Origin: Helopsaltes ochotensis
Taxonomy: Eukaryota > Chordata > Aves > Passeriformes > Locustellidae
Direction: 5' to 3'
DNA: 64,000 nt
Assembly (NCBI GenBank): GCA_013400155.1
Contig: VXBM01000782.1
Span: 217,309-281,308 of the forward strand
Shown: positions 43,801-54,560 of the stretch, piece by piece
Numbering within the stretch: the first letter of the stretch is position 1
Layout of the letters: the number at the start of each line of letters is the position of its first letter
Program-made: the position numbers and the translations under genes
Notes under the pieces: generated by a model
What the model saw: the letters and a program-made list of their open reading frames with translations, nothing else
Database searches by the model: none
Told to the model about the DNA's origin: nothing

Positions 43801-44177
43801 TAGTTCTCAAACAAGAAGCTGAATTTTGTTTTTTGTGAAGCTTTCTCAAGTTTATGGCCTACAGGCCAAAAATGTGATTATTTTTGTAAAAACACACTTG
43901 TGAGATAGCAAGTCATGTTGTGCATGCCAGGAGCTGAGTGAGTATATGAAGTCTGCCTGTTGCCTGTCACTGACACCCCTCACGGAGCTCAGTGGAGCTG
44001 GGAAAACCCTCTCTTGTGATACCTCTCTCCATGCAGTACCATAACCCTTCTCATGGGTGACCTTGAAAAGCTGTGTGGCCCCCACATCCTTTTCAACATG
44101 CTGCAAATTTCATTGCTGACTGTATTAATTTTCCATGTTTATGGTAGTAAGGCCCTCTTGTTTATTCTCTGTGGGGG

Positions 44178-44200
44178 TTTTTGTTTGTTTGTTTGTTTGA
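44178..44200. repeat. (GTTT)n short repeat
   Basis: Perfect GTTT iterations after a GGGGG run. Nothing further is seen. Confidence 0.85.
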
Positions 44201-47200
44201 TCAGTCTCTAATTTTAAGTGCAATTTTTTTATCAGATTTGTAAGTTATTTAGGTTGTTTGTTTTTTTTTTCTTTTATGGCATTTTTTGTCGACAATTAAT
44301 TTCTCTATGTTATTGCAGGGAGCAGGAAAGGCATTGCTGCACAAGCCCTGCCCAGCGTTAACGAAACATAACAATAACAGTAGAAATTTAATTGACTAGG
44401 TGGTTACATTTTTTGATTTATAATGCTAAATATTGAGACCTTTTACCAGCTAGTATAAAGAAGGCTCCAGAAATGTCCACCTACCCTGTGTAATAGCAAA
44501 TTGCTGAAGTTGAAGCAAGCAGATGAAATAAAGAAATAAACAGCCATCTTAGCAGTAAATCTCAGCATAATCAAATTAAAGTTGATAATTTTCTAAGACA
44601 GAAATCAAGAACTCCTTGTACGATTATTACTTCCTAAGACCAGAACTCATGGTTAAAAATACTTGTATTTATGGAAGATAGATATCTTTGTGCACCAGAG
44701 ATTCACACAGCTTTTCATCAAAATTACAACTGTCCTACACTCTATTGACAAGATAAGAACACAAGCATTGAAAATACTGAGCTAATTTTTCTGCTGAAAC
44801 ATGATGTTATTGGATCTTGCATTGAGGAGCAGCTGTGAGGTACCTGAGCAGGGTTCCTAAACCCTGACTAGTCAGGACAACTGATTCAAAGTAATCTTTC
44901 ATTCTCATGAGGAATCACGCTTATTTCCCTATCAAATTCTTTTTAAGTGTACATATGGCTTGTGGGAAAGGAGCAGAGGCAAAATATCTCTGGTTAGCAA
45001 GCTAGCTGGTTAGCTGCTTAAAAGCTGAAGTTTTATACAAAGCTAACACTTTAAATTTCCTTTTGGGCATTGAATGTGTATATTTCATTATGGAATTCTG
45101 TTCAATTTTACTATTTTCAGTGTAGCAGGAGGGATATGAATAGTAAGTGTGGAGAATTCTAATACAATTTCCATCACATTTTGCAGCACTTTCAAGGAAA
45201 AGGGATCAGTGATAGAGAGAGAGTATGCTGTGGAGAAGGAATAAAGCCTGATGTTGCACTGTCTCAGCCCTATCTTTCTGTGGTGGCATACAGAGAAATA
45301 CTTCTGAGCAGGAGGGAAATTTGTCCTAGCTGGTGGTGCTATGGAAAGAGAAAGGACCACAGGCTCAGGACCTGAGCTTGTTAAGGGTGAGGATGGTTGT
45401 GAATTTGCAGCCTGCAGAAAGTCTATGCTAATGAATTATTTTCCCTGCATGTCATTCATTTATTTTCTTAAACTTCCAAACCAGTGGATAGGGAGAGTGA
45501 AATTTACCTGGCTCTTCGAATTATCAGTGTCCTGGTTAGAGCATTTTATTGGAGTCTGTCAGAAATTTCAGCAAGGTTTTTCTGGCTGTTCCTGCTGCTC
45601 TGAACCATTCAGCACAGGAGCCAGCAGGAGATGTGTTCATCACTTAATGAAGAGCTCTTTGACAACCCAAATTGCCCTATGGGCAACATCTGTTAGATGG
45701 CAAAGGTGATACAAAGCAGAGTGAAACACAGTGTTTCCAGCCAAAATTAGTGCCTCAGATTAGCTTGTGTCTGTTACAGGGGATTTCACTTGTCATCACC
45801 ATTGGGCCGCTCATTGTGAAGGCACTATGGAGGTCTGGCTGTTGACTAGCTCACACGATTACCTTCATTTACCTCGTCTTTTTCTGATGTTTGAATTGCC
45901 ATGCATTTGTAACAAATTTTTTTTTCTCCCTGTAAAGCTTCCTTCGTCTGTAATTCCTGTGTCAAGCATCCTGGGAATACCCGTCATGTCTTTGTAAGGG
46001 TCTAACCACTCCCTGCAAACTCTGCTTTGCCTGCCTTTTCTTAGTGAACCCTTACAACCCTTTCCATTCCCACACTTGCACTTTATCTTTACAAATTGGA
46101 TCGGAAACACTTAGGGCAAAGAGAATGACAAGCTTTAGGGGGAAAAAAAAGCCATTCCATATGCCTTGACATTACTCTGATCATCATATATCAAGGCATT
46201 TGCCAACTTTATGATGATAATGGGCAGTAGTGGGACTGAAGTGGTAACAGGTTAAAATGACAATATTTGTGTTTTTGTAAGACTCTGTTTCATAGAATAA
46301 CAGATAACTAGTCAAAGCATTTGCCCAGATGTAATGCCAAAAAGCATTAAATAAAATTAAATAACCTTGCAGAAAAGAATAATAAATTAAATTACTTAAT
46401 TTTAAGGCAAAGAGCCTTCAGAGTAGCCGAAAACTACCTGTTCCACTGAACTCTGGAAAGGTGTTAGATATAGACTATGTCTAAAATGAATCCATAATTT
46501 TTATATTATAATTTTTATTAAGCATTTATCTTATGCTTAGCCTTTACAGTAGCATTCAAAGTCTCAATAATATGCTATTACACCATACTAAAGATTTTTA
46601 ACACTTGACAAATCTTTATTTTCTCCAGCTACTATAAAATACAATGTTTTTTTGGTTTGGCACATGATGATTAGTTTAAAAAAAAAAGCTTCAATACATT
46701 TCTGCCTACATCTTCTAATTAAAAGAGGAAATTCCTGATGAAGAGTGGGAGACACCTTTTGATGCTGTAAGGCAAAAGTTCATAAAAATTATGCATAAGT
46801 GTGGAATTCCTACATGAAAGGAAATGTTTCAGTTCATAAATCTTCTAAGATTTGTAATTTAGTACTTTCACAGAAACTTGGATATATCTGTTTCATAAAG
46901 CCAAAATTAAGATCGTGATAATGTTTGGTTACAAAACTTTTCAAAAAATTAAGTGTTTCCAAGCATAGAGTATTTAGAGACCATTCAGGCTGGGAATTGT
47001 GTAAAAAATTCAGCTCAGAGTTAATATTAATTATTAAACATAAAGACTGCAATAAGTTACATTATTTCTAGTAGGAGATGGGTCCTAGTTTGGATTCTGT
47101 TCAAATATTATTAAAAGTTTTCCTTTCTGAAAATGTTTATTTCTAACTTTGACAAAAGTTAATTTTTCCTGGTTTTCTTAGTGTTTGGGTTTAGGTTTTT

Positions 47201-47760
47201 TCATCTGTTGAATTCCTACTAATATCAATATTATTGCCAAGAGGTAGCAAAATCTTTTCAGTCACTTGGTCCCATGTGCACCATAATGAAGGCTCTTTTC
47301 CTTGAACTTTAAGGGAGTCCTATTTTACATCTCAAATCAGGCAGCTGTAAATGCATTTTTATAATTTTGGATGTTAAATCCTGTATATTGTGTGATGCTA
47401 TTGCTACCTAGCACTCCACAGCACCAGGTACCATTGATCATGACTCATAACAGCCAGGGAAACTGAGGGCTTCATGCTCCTTAGCATGTTATCCCCCGTA
47501 TCTGTAGATGTCATACATTTGACTTCTTGTGCCTAGAATACTTAATGAAATTCATGTTGTTCCTCATATTTCTGGTGAAATCTAGGCTCCTGCACTGACT
47601 GATCATTTGGCTTCCTTAAGAAATGACTGTTAAGACAATTTTTTACAGAAATGATATCCTGATCCCATTGCTATCAAAATGAGCTGTAAAGCTCCTTAGA
47701 TTGCCACAGGGTGCTTTCCTAACTGTCTGCACCTCATGTCAGGGCAGCTCTCCATTTCTG

Positions 47761-47931
47761 CAAGCAGCAGGGTGATTAAAAGAGCACCGAGCAGGTGAGT
47801 TCCTCATTCTCATTAGCCATGCAGGTTTAGGGTGGGGCTTTCCTCCAGCGAGCAGCGGGGTGATTTGGAAGAGAGCTCTGGTGAGTGTGGCATGTCTGTG
47901 AGGTTGTGGCACGTCTGTGAGGTTGTGGCAC
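47761..47931 (+). repeat. Subrepeats in the CR1 5'UTR-like segment
   Basis: Two related blocks contain AAGCAGCAGGGTGATTAAAA (47759 on) and GAGCAGCGGGGTGATTTGGA (about 47849 on), each followed by a GTGAGT. They are followed by a 19-bp tandem GTGGCATGTCTGTGAGGTT (47887-47905) and GTGGCACGTCTGTGAGGTT (47906-47924) and a partial third copy. The arrangement suits a LINE internal promoter/5'UTR. Assigning it to the element is an inference from adjacency. Confidence 0.6.
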
Positions 47932-47999
47932 AACAGTTTCTATGGCAGTTCACACAGGCAGTATTGCAGGTGTCCTCCTGCTAGTGGGGTTTTTAGTTT

Positions 48000-48060
48000 G
48001 TTGTTTGTTGTGGTGTGGTTGGTTGGTTGGTTTAGGGTTTTTCTGTTTGTAATGGTTTTT
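48000..48060. repeat. GT-rich low-complexity tract inside the CR1 relic
   Basis: TTTGTTG / GGTTGGTTGG iterations separate the 5'UTR-like part from the ORF1 start. The tract may have expanded after insertion. Confidence 0.85.
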
Positions 48061-49110
48061 ATGCAATCAAAAATTGCAGTTAGTAAAAGTGCCTGTAGCC
48101 AAATAGAGCCCTCCACAAAGGATGCATCTGTCCAGCCCCCTTCCTGTGCAGAGTGTTTGAGCTTATCAGTGGTGCCAAGGAGCGTTGCAGCAAAAGCCTG
48201 TCTGTGCTGTGAACAGGTGAATGATCTCCTTTTGCTGGCGGCCAAGCCTAGGGGGAAAATAGAAAGGCTAAGGAGTATTAGGGAAAGTGAAAGGGAAATG
48301 AATTGGTGGAGTTCCACCCTTCTAACCATGAGGGAGGCCCACCAGGAGCCAGAGGACTCCTATGCCTCCCACTGTCAGGCAATAGGCGGACACCGGGTCA
48401 GTGAAGGGGAGTGGAAATGGGTCCCTGCTCAGAGAGGTAATAATAAAAATTCCTCCTGACCCTCATTATCTACCCAGGTGCCATTTCAGAATAGGTATGA
48501 GGCCCTGGATCTAGAGGGTCAGCCAGATGAAGAAGAAAATGATCTTCCCAGAGAGCCTCCAAATTCCACTTCAGCTGTCAGATGGACCACTGCCTCTAGC
48601 ATTAAAAGGAAAGGAAGTCATAGTGGGTGACTCCCTTCTGAGGGGAGCAGAGGGCCCCATGTGTTGAGCAGACCCAACCCACAGAGAGGTCTGCTGCCTG
48701 CCTAGGGCCTGGGTACAAAATATCACTGAGGGGTTTTTCCTGGGCTGATTCAGCTCTCTGATTACTACCCACTGCTGATACTCCCGGCTGGCAGTGATGA
48801 GATTGAAAAGAGGAGCATCAGGGCAATAAAAAGGGACTTTAGGGCATTGGGTCGAGTGGTTGATAGGGCAGGAGCACAGGTAGTATTTCACTCAGTCCCT
48901 TTGGTGGCAGAGAAAAATGATGAAAGGAATAGGCGACCCCACATCATCAAGTGGCTTAAGGGTTGGTGTCATCGGCAGAATTTCGGGTTATTTGACCATG
49001 GGTCAACTTTTACAGCACCTGGCTTGCTAGATCTGGATGGGCTCCATCTCTCGGTTAAGGGCAGAAGGATTCAACTTATAAACTGGTGGAACTCATTGAG
49101 AGGGCTTTAA
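48061..49110 (+). pseudogene. Degenerate CR1 ORF1 (CxxC motifs + SGNH esterase domain)
   Basis: The first block (48061-48456) encodes CAEC...CLCC motifs and LRSIRESERE, then meets an in-frame TGA at 48457-48459. The same frame continues with VPFQNRYEALDLEGQ to a stop near 48629. The esterase start, VGDSLLRG with the nucleophile Ser at 48632-48634, is read one frame over (from about 48617), with stops at 48664 and near 48745. From about 48757 the frame returns to the first one: YYPLL, then a G-S-D-E stretch at the oxyanion block position, IRAIKRDFRALGR, WCHR, FGLFDHG, and the catalytic block DGLHLS at 49036-49053. It ends at a TAA at 49110, near the usual CR1 ORF1 end. This gives at least three stops and two frame changes. 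SGNH motifs in CR1 ORF1 are established for the family; dead status is seen directly. Confidence 0.85.
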
Positions 49111-50735
49111 ACTAGGTTTGAAGGGGGCAGGGGATGCAGCTGGGCTGTCTGGAAGCAGGCCTAAGGGTGATAAGCCTGAGTTTAAGCTCTAGTATTTTTA
49201 ACATGATGTATCAATATGTGGTATAGTGCCATCATCCAAAAAATTAATTAATAACAAAAACAAGTTGCAAGAAAAATAGAAATCTAAAGTCTTGAAACAA
49301 TGTCCTAGCAACTTGAAATATCTTGGAAAACCAGATTTCTTGCCCCTATATTTTGCTTCAGACTTACCTATTATTTGGGCCACTCACAGTATGTCCAAAG
49401 CAATTATAGCAAGTGACAGTATATTTGATTTCCAGCTGCATTAGTAAGTATGGAATTTCTGGGTTTGTGCTATAAACAGCTTGTTGTTATCAAAAAGAAA
49501 AGTTTGGAAGCTTACACAGGATTAATTAAAATAAATGAAGGACTTAAATGTGAACACTGAAATTATTGCTGGAGAAATATAATTAACAAAGTAAATTGGA
49601 TCCTAAAATGGCCCCAGATGAGCCCACAGAGGCCCAGTGCGAGCCCTCACTGATGAGGAAGCCAGAAATATTTTGTGAGAGCTAAAAGAAGACAGCAACA
49701 GAATACCATCTTACTGGAATCATCCTACAGACAGCACAGGTTCACATTAAGAGGCTATGTAGTTACTTAGTTCTACGTGTCACCAGCATCATTATTAAAA
49801 AGTAAATATATTTTCTCTTTCTTTTTGCAATTAAGTTTCTTCATTGTTGTATCCAAAGCCAGAAACCACCCCTGATTTCCATTTCCTGTCTGTATCTCTA
49901 ACTGTTGAATAGTATGAAAATCACATGAATAAATCTATGTAAGACTTTTTATATTCATTACTTCAGATAAAGTATTCTAATTTCACTGCTTGGGATCTGT
50001 CAAGTAAAATTCTGCACATGGAATTTCTTTTGCATCTCTGACAGTGCAGGGAGTACAGATTTTCTTAATATCTTTACTGTACTGCAGTGTTCATATGATG
50101 ACTGTCCATGTCCATCCATCCTTGACTCCTGGAGAGTCTTAAGAAAAGCAAATGCTGCCACGTGTTTTGCATGATCAACAGTTGCAAAATAGAATGTATG
50201 CAAGTGTTGTCTGAGCCACATTATGAAAAATCAGTTGCCCGTTGCCAGCCTCTTCATTATATCATCATTTCTTCCCTGGCAACCACCTTCTCAAGCCATT
50301 CCTTGGTAAATTCATTACCCTTGCAAATTGTTCAGATTCATATCTGTCTGTTTGCTGAAACCAAAGCCATTGAAATAAATAGATTCCCATGGATCTTTGT
50401 CAGTTTTCAATTGAGACTTTAATTTTTTCACTTGCTTCTCACTCCTCCTTACAGTCTTGGCCTTGGCTGCATTCACACCCTTCCCCCTTCCTTCTGTCAA
50501 TGTTGTCACTGGGCTGTGACATCCCCAGTCTTTGAGCTTTTTCATGCATATGCCTGTTGCTGAGGAGATGGTTCCAGGTGTGAGCAGTGGAAAGAAGCAT
50601 TTAGGGCTAAATTTCTTCTAAAATCATAGGAAAGAATTCACCAGAACTTTATGGAGGTTTTCCTTGCCATGGCTTAAAGTGATAATTTTGTCACAAAGCA
50701 TAAATTTTATGACAAGGCAAGTCAGGAAAGTCTGT

Positions 50736-50753
50736 AAAAAAAAAAAAAAAAAA
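50736..50753. repeat. A18 homopolymer
   Basis: Eighteen consecutive A residues. There is no identifiable retrotransposed body or target-site duplication beside it. Confidence 0.9.
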
Positions 50754-51539
50754 GAGGTTTTTGTTGGTTTCCTGGAAAGCTTACCTCAAAACTACATTGG
50801 TCTTCACATGTTTTAGTTCCATTTACTTTGAAGAGCTCCATCATGCTCCAATCCCTTGCAGTGACTATTCTATACAGGACTGCTACCACTAGGCCATATT
50901 ATTGTGACAAATATCACGTGTTATGTGTGCCATTTTGTCTGTGATACTACATCAGCCTGGAAAAGCAGCTTTTTGACATTTCTTTCTAGAGTCTTTGCAG
51001 GAAATGATAAGGTAGCCAGAATCACTAGCATGGGATTCTTACACTGCCTCCCTCACCAGTGCTGGTCTCAAGTCTTAAGTAGGGGATAAATAGACAGCTC
51101 CATAAAGGGCCATCGGTGCAAATGCTGCCTCTCCTTCAAGTGTTTGTGGGTGCAACACTGCCTTGTCTTGCCAGAGACAACATTGGGATAACCCTTCAGT
51201 CAGGGTCTGCCCTGCAATTCATGCTAGAAGTATTTTATCTTTGCCCATTACTGTACTGCAAAATCTGTGCGGGCTGAAGTGTAGCCTATAACTCTGCTTT
51301 TAACCAACCGGAAAAAAGGAAAGCCAGACTCTATAACCTGCATCATGACCCATGATGCCTGGGGCTGCTTACCTAGAAAAATCTTTTTGTAGCTATTTGC
51401 TCAAGTAGAAATGGTGACACTTTGACTTCAAGCTGCCTCACGTGGCAGTCTAGTACGTGCCTGTGCATCTGAGAGCAGAGAGAGTTTAAAGGCTGTTGAA
51501 GAGAGCATGAATGGCGACTGTTTTAAGAATCAAAGGGCC

Positions 51540-51800
51540 GGCTAAAAATTACCATTTGTCAGAGAAATAAGTGCTCATTAATTTAATGACTTATTAATTG
51601 AAGGGCAATAGCTCCAATATTGTTAAATCCTGAGCTGAATGACAGTAGATGTGTGATTTCATATATCTCACCTGTTAGATGCAAGTGACGCCAAATAAAA
51701 CAAGGTGTTATTTGGCAATGACTTCATAGGGCAATAAAAGTCATCCGCCCGTTCTTTTTTTACTGCAGTTTATGTTCTGCTTTGATTTCCTGCCTAATGT
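51540..51800. promoter_or_regulatory. Enhancer-like segment rich in homeodomain-type sites (putative)
   Basis: Unique, non-repetitive sequence with dense homeodomain cores: GTGCTCATTAATTTAATGAC and TTATTAATTG at 51571-51600, then CAATAAAAGTCAT near 51732 (a HOX/CDX-like CAATAAAA), and a CACCTG E-box near 51670. No coding potential. The density of recognisable sites in clean sequence is typical of conserved intronic enhancers, but conservation was not tested; the call is inference. Confidence 0.35.
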
Positions 51801-54229
51801 GGAGGAGACATGAAATATAATGGAATAAAAATATCTTTGGAGCATTGACTAAGAGTTTTAAGCTCCATCTCCCTCAATCCTATGCACTAAAATAAGTATT
51901 TTCCTTCTTCCAAGTAGATTTCTATGTACTGTTATTGGGTGGTCATACAGATATGAGTGAATTTTACTTTCTGACTCCTACCTCCTGTAAGCCATTAGAC
52001 TCAGAGCCTTTTGAGCCTCCTTCATGTTCAGCACAATTGCTGTGTGAATTTTCACTTGCTTTCCTATCTGAATAATACACTCCTACCTGTGCCTACTGCT
52101 CTGGGCTGTACCTTTGTTCAAGTGTCAGAGCAAAGTTGGGCAGCAATGGCATTGCTTACCTTGATTATTAAAATATGTGTCCACATTTTCAGAAAAAAAA
52201 GTCTTCAGGCCTGTTTTGAAGCAAGTTTAGTCATCATGCTAATTTTTTGGTTTCTTTTAAATAGTGATGTGAAAGATAAACCAATTTTTTTACTTTGGAG
52301 GACATGCTTGCAGTGCCCCTAAACATCCAGCCAGCAGATTGATTAGGTACATGAACATTTCTCTTTAAGAAAAGTTTCTGAATGTTTACAATTACTTTCT
52401 TTCTTTTTTTAATGCTTCTTCAGTTGTAGCATTACAGCAATTTTATTTGTTAATTCCAACTCCTAGTATGAACATGGACTTCTGATAGCACAGCAACAAG
52501 AAGTTGTGCATTCAGCTGTGAAAATGTTCAAGGAATAGTATTTGACATTACTTTATATGTATTCACTCAAAAAATATTGAAAAAATTTGGTGGAGCTGCT
52601 TGCATCCTCTGGTACTTCTCAGAACTCATAGTACTTTAAAATCTAGCCTGAGATTGCCAATTGCAAAATATATTTATTTCAATTTTTATAAATAAGATCT
52701 TTCATCTCTTTCCACTGTGGGGAGAGGAAACAGAACAGATTTTTTGAGGCATTCAGCTGGTTTTACCCTACATGAAGAGGAACTCAAGCAATTCTTAGCA
52801 AATATGGTAAAGGCATTTGGGCATTTGGACATTTAGGCATTCGGAAGGCATAGGTGGGGTCATTTAAATGCTGCTTTCACAGCTAGCTGTGTTTGGTTTA
52901 TTCTATCATCATTGGCATTTATTGAGAAAACAAAACTTTGCTTAAAACAAATGGAACACAAATAATATTGATCCATAATACACATATTAAAAGACTGAGA
53001 CTGACAGTGTAATAATCAATTTTCCCACTAGGTTTAACAACATTTTATGCAGATGAGAAAAGAATGGTAAAATGTGCATTTTCTGTGGTAAATTATGTAT
53101 TTGGTTTACTATGAAATAATAATAATTTTTAAAATTAGACAAATACTAGTTTAGTGTCCTTTATCCATAAACAAAATATATATATTTTAAAATCCATGTA
53201 AGGGGAAGTGTCTAGTTTGGAGACTTTCCTGTATATGTTCAGAAGCTTAACCTATTTCTATTGCACATCTTGTTAAGACTAGGGAGAGGAACAATAAGAA
53301 TTATGAAGAACTTCATATGATGTTTTCTTTTCAAAGATATTGAAAATACTTATCATTCAAGCAAAAATTAAGTACTGGGTAGGCAGTCAAGAATATACCT
53401 AAATATTTCTGAGGTTGATATATAGTTGTTTTGAAGTATAGCACTGTTGACATTTTGTTTTATTTTAAATGTAGTCATTTTGGTAGTCATTATTATGGAT
53501 ATTAAAGGTCAGTTCCACTCACAAAAGCACTTTAAACTTATCAAATATTTGAAAAATAATCAGGCATGTTTTTTATTCAGTGGTTCTATTTAGATGTCTG
53601 TTTTTTCTCTGATGTATTTACAGTTTTATATCTTTATACTGTAGTCAAGTTATCAGGATGCCACAGTCATGTAGGTTTTTCCTAGGTTTTTTGTGGATGG
53701 TTTCTTGTGAAATGAAATGTAAGCACCATTATGAACTTGCAGTTTCTCTTGGATCACTCAGATTCTGCTGTTTGCGTCTTCTAGAAAGTTGTTCCATGAG
53801 AAAGGCCATTTCAGCCTTGCTCCTTTTGAGGATCACTGAAATTGAGGACAAATTGCAGCTTCTGTCCCTTCCATAGTGCTTGGGAGGTGTGGTCTTGTTG
53901 ATGTGGTCACATGAAATTAGTCATCGAGTAGAGACACTTCTTGGTGCTGCAAAGTCAATAACCATAGGTGACTTCCAGCTGCATTAAAACAGCTGTTCTT
54001 CTTTTACACAGTCCAAAAATAGGTTTGGTTTCTTTTTTTTTTTTTCTTCAGAAAAACTAATTAGAGTGGTTTAGATATAGAAGGAAGGACTGAGGAATCC
54101 AGCTTTAAAAGGCAGAGCCACTGTCTTTTGCTGCCAAAGGCCTAGCATTACCAAGGCATGGTCCAACTTTGAGGTCATGGTACATGGTCCAACTGCTGAT
54201 GATGCCGTCTGTGTGACAGATGGTTGGAT

Positions 54230-54560
54230 GGTCAGCAGGCTCCAGAGGCTCCGTGGGTGTCGTTTTGCTGGGTGCACAGTGACTTCTCCGTGTTCTCCAG
54301 CACTGCTGTGTCATCGCCCTCAGCAGGCAGTTGGCTCCATGGACAAGTCAGCATCTTTGCCCTCTGCAGAGCAAGCACCAGCAGTGTTGGTGGGCGGCTC
54401 ATTGGTGCACTTTAATGCATTACTGCCTGATTAACATGCTCATTAATGGTGCTGCACCAGAGCGGCTGCTCTGGGGGAGAACAGTGGTTGTGTCTCAACA
54501 ATTAACCTGTGCATTCTGGTATTATGGCAAATAACTTTATAATCTCAATACATTAATGTA
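54230..54560. promoter_or_regulatory. Enhancer-like segment with palindromic TAATGCATTA (putative)
   Basis: A GC-richer segment merges into a stretch carrying TAATGCATTA (a perfect 10-bp palindrome, 54413-54422), CTGATTAACATG, CTCATTAATGG, CAATTAACC and CATTAATG within about 150 bases. The spaced ATTA cores suggest homeodomain or POU binding. Open frames on both strands lack domains. Conservation is unknown. Confidence 0.35.

Larger units (their letters stand above)
47740..49195 (+). mobile_element. CR1 LINE relic: 5'UTR-like part plus ORF1, no ORF2
   Basis: This is the 5' portion of a chicken-repeat-1 type non-LTR retrotransposon, in sense orientation. The ORF1 product resembles CR1 ORF1 proteins, with paired CxxC motifs, then an RSIRESERE helix-like segment, then an SGNH-type esterase domain. 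Upstream (about 47740-48060) is a GC-rich stretch with internal subrepeats that I take as 5'UTR. Its true 5' edge is uncertain, and a GT-rich tract at 48000-48060 may be a later expansion. After about 49195 the sequence reverts to AT-rich DNA with no reverse transcriptase remnant. LINE copies usually lose the 5' end, so a copy keeping only the 5' end must have lost its 3' part later or arisen by recombination. The ORF is disrupted and cannot be active. Confidence 0.85.

Noticed and set aside
50736..50753. A18 run considered as the tail of a processed retrocopy
   Set aside because: No gene-like body or target-site duplication was recognised upstream.
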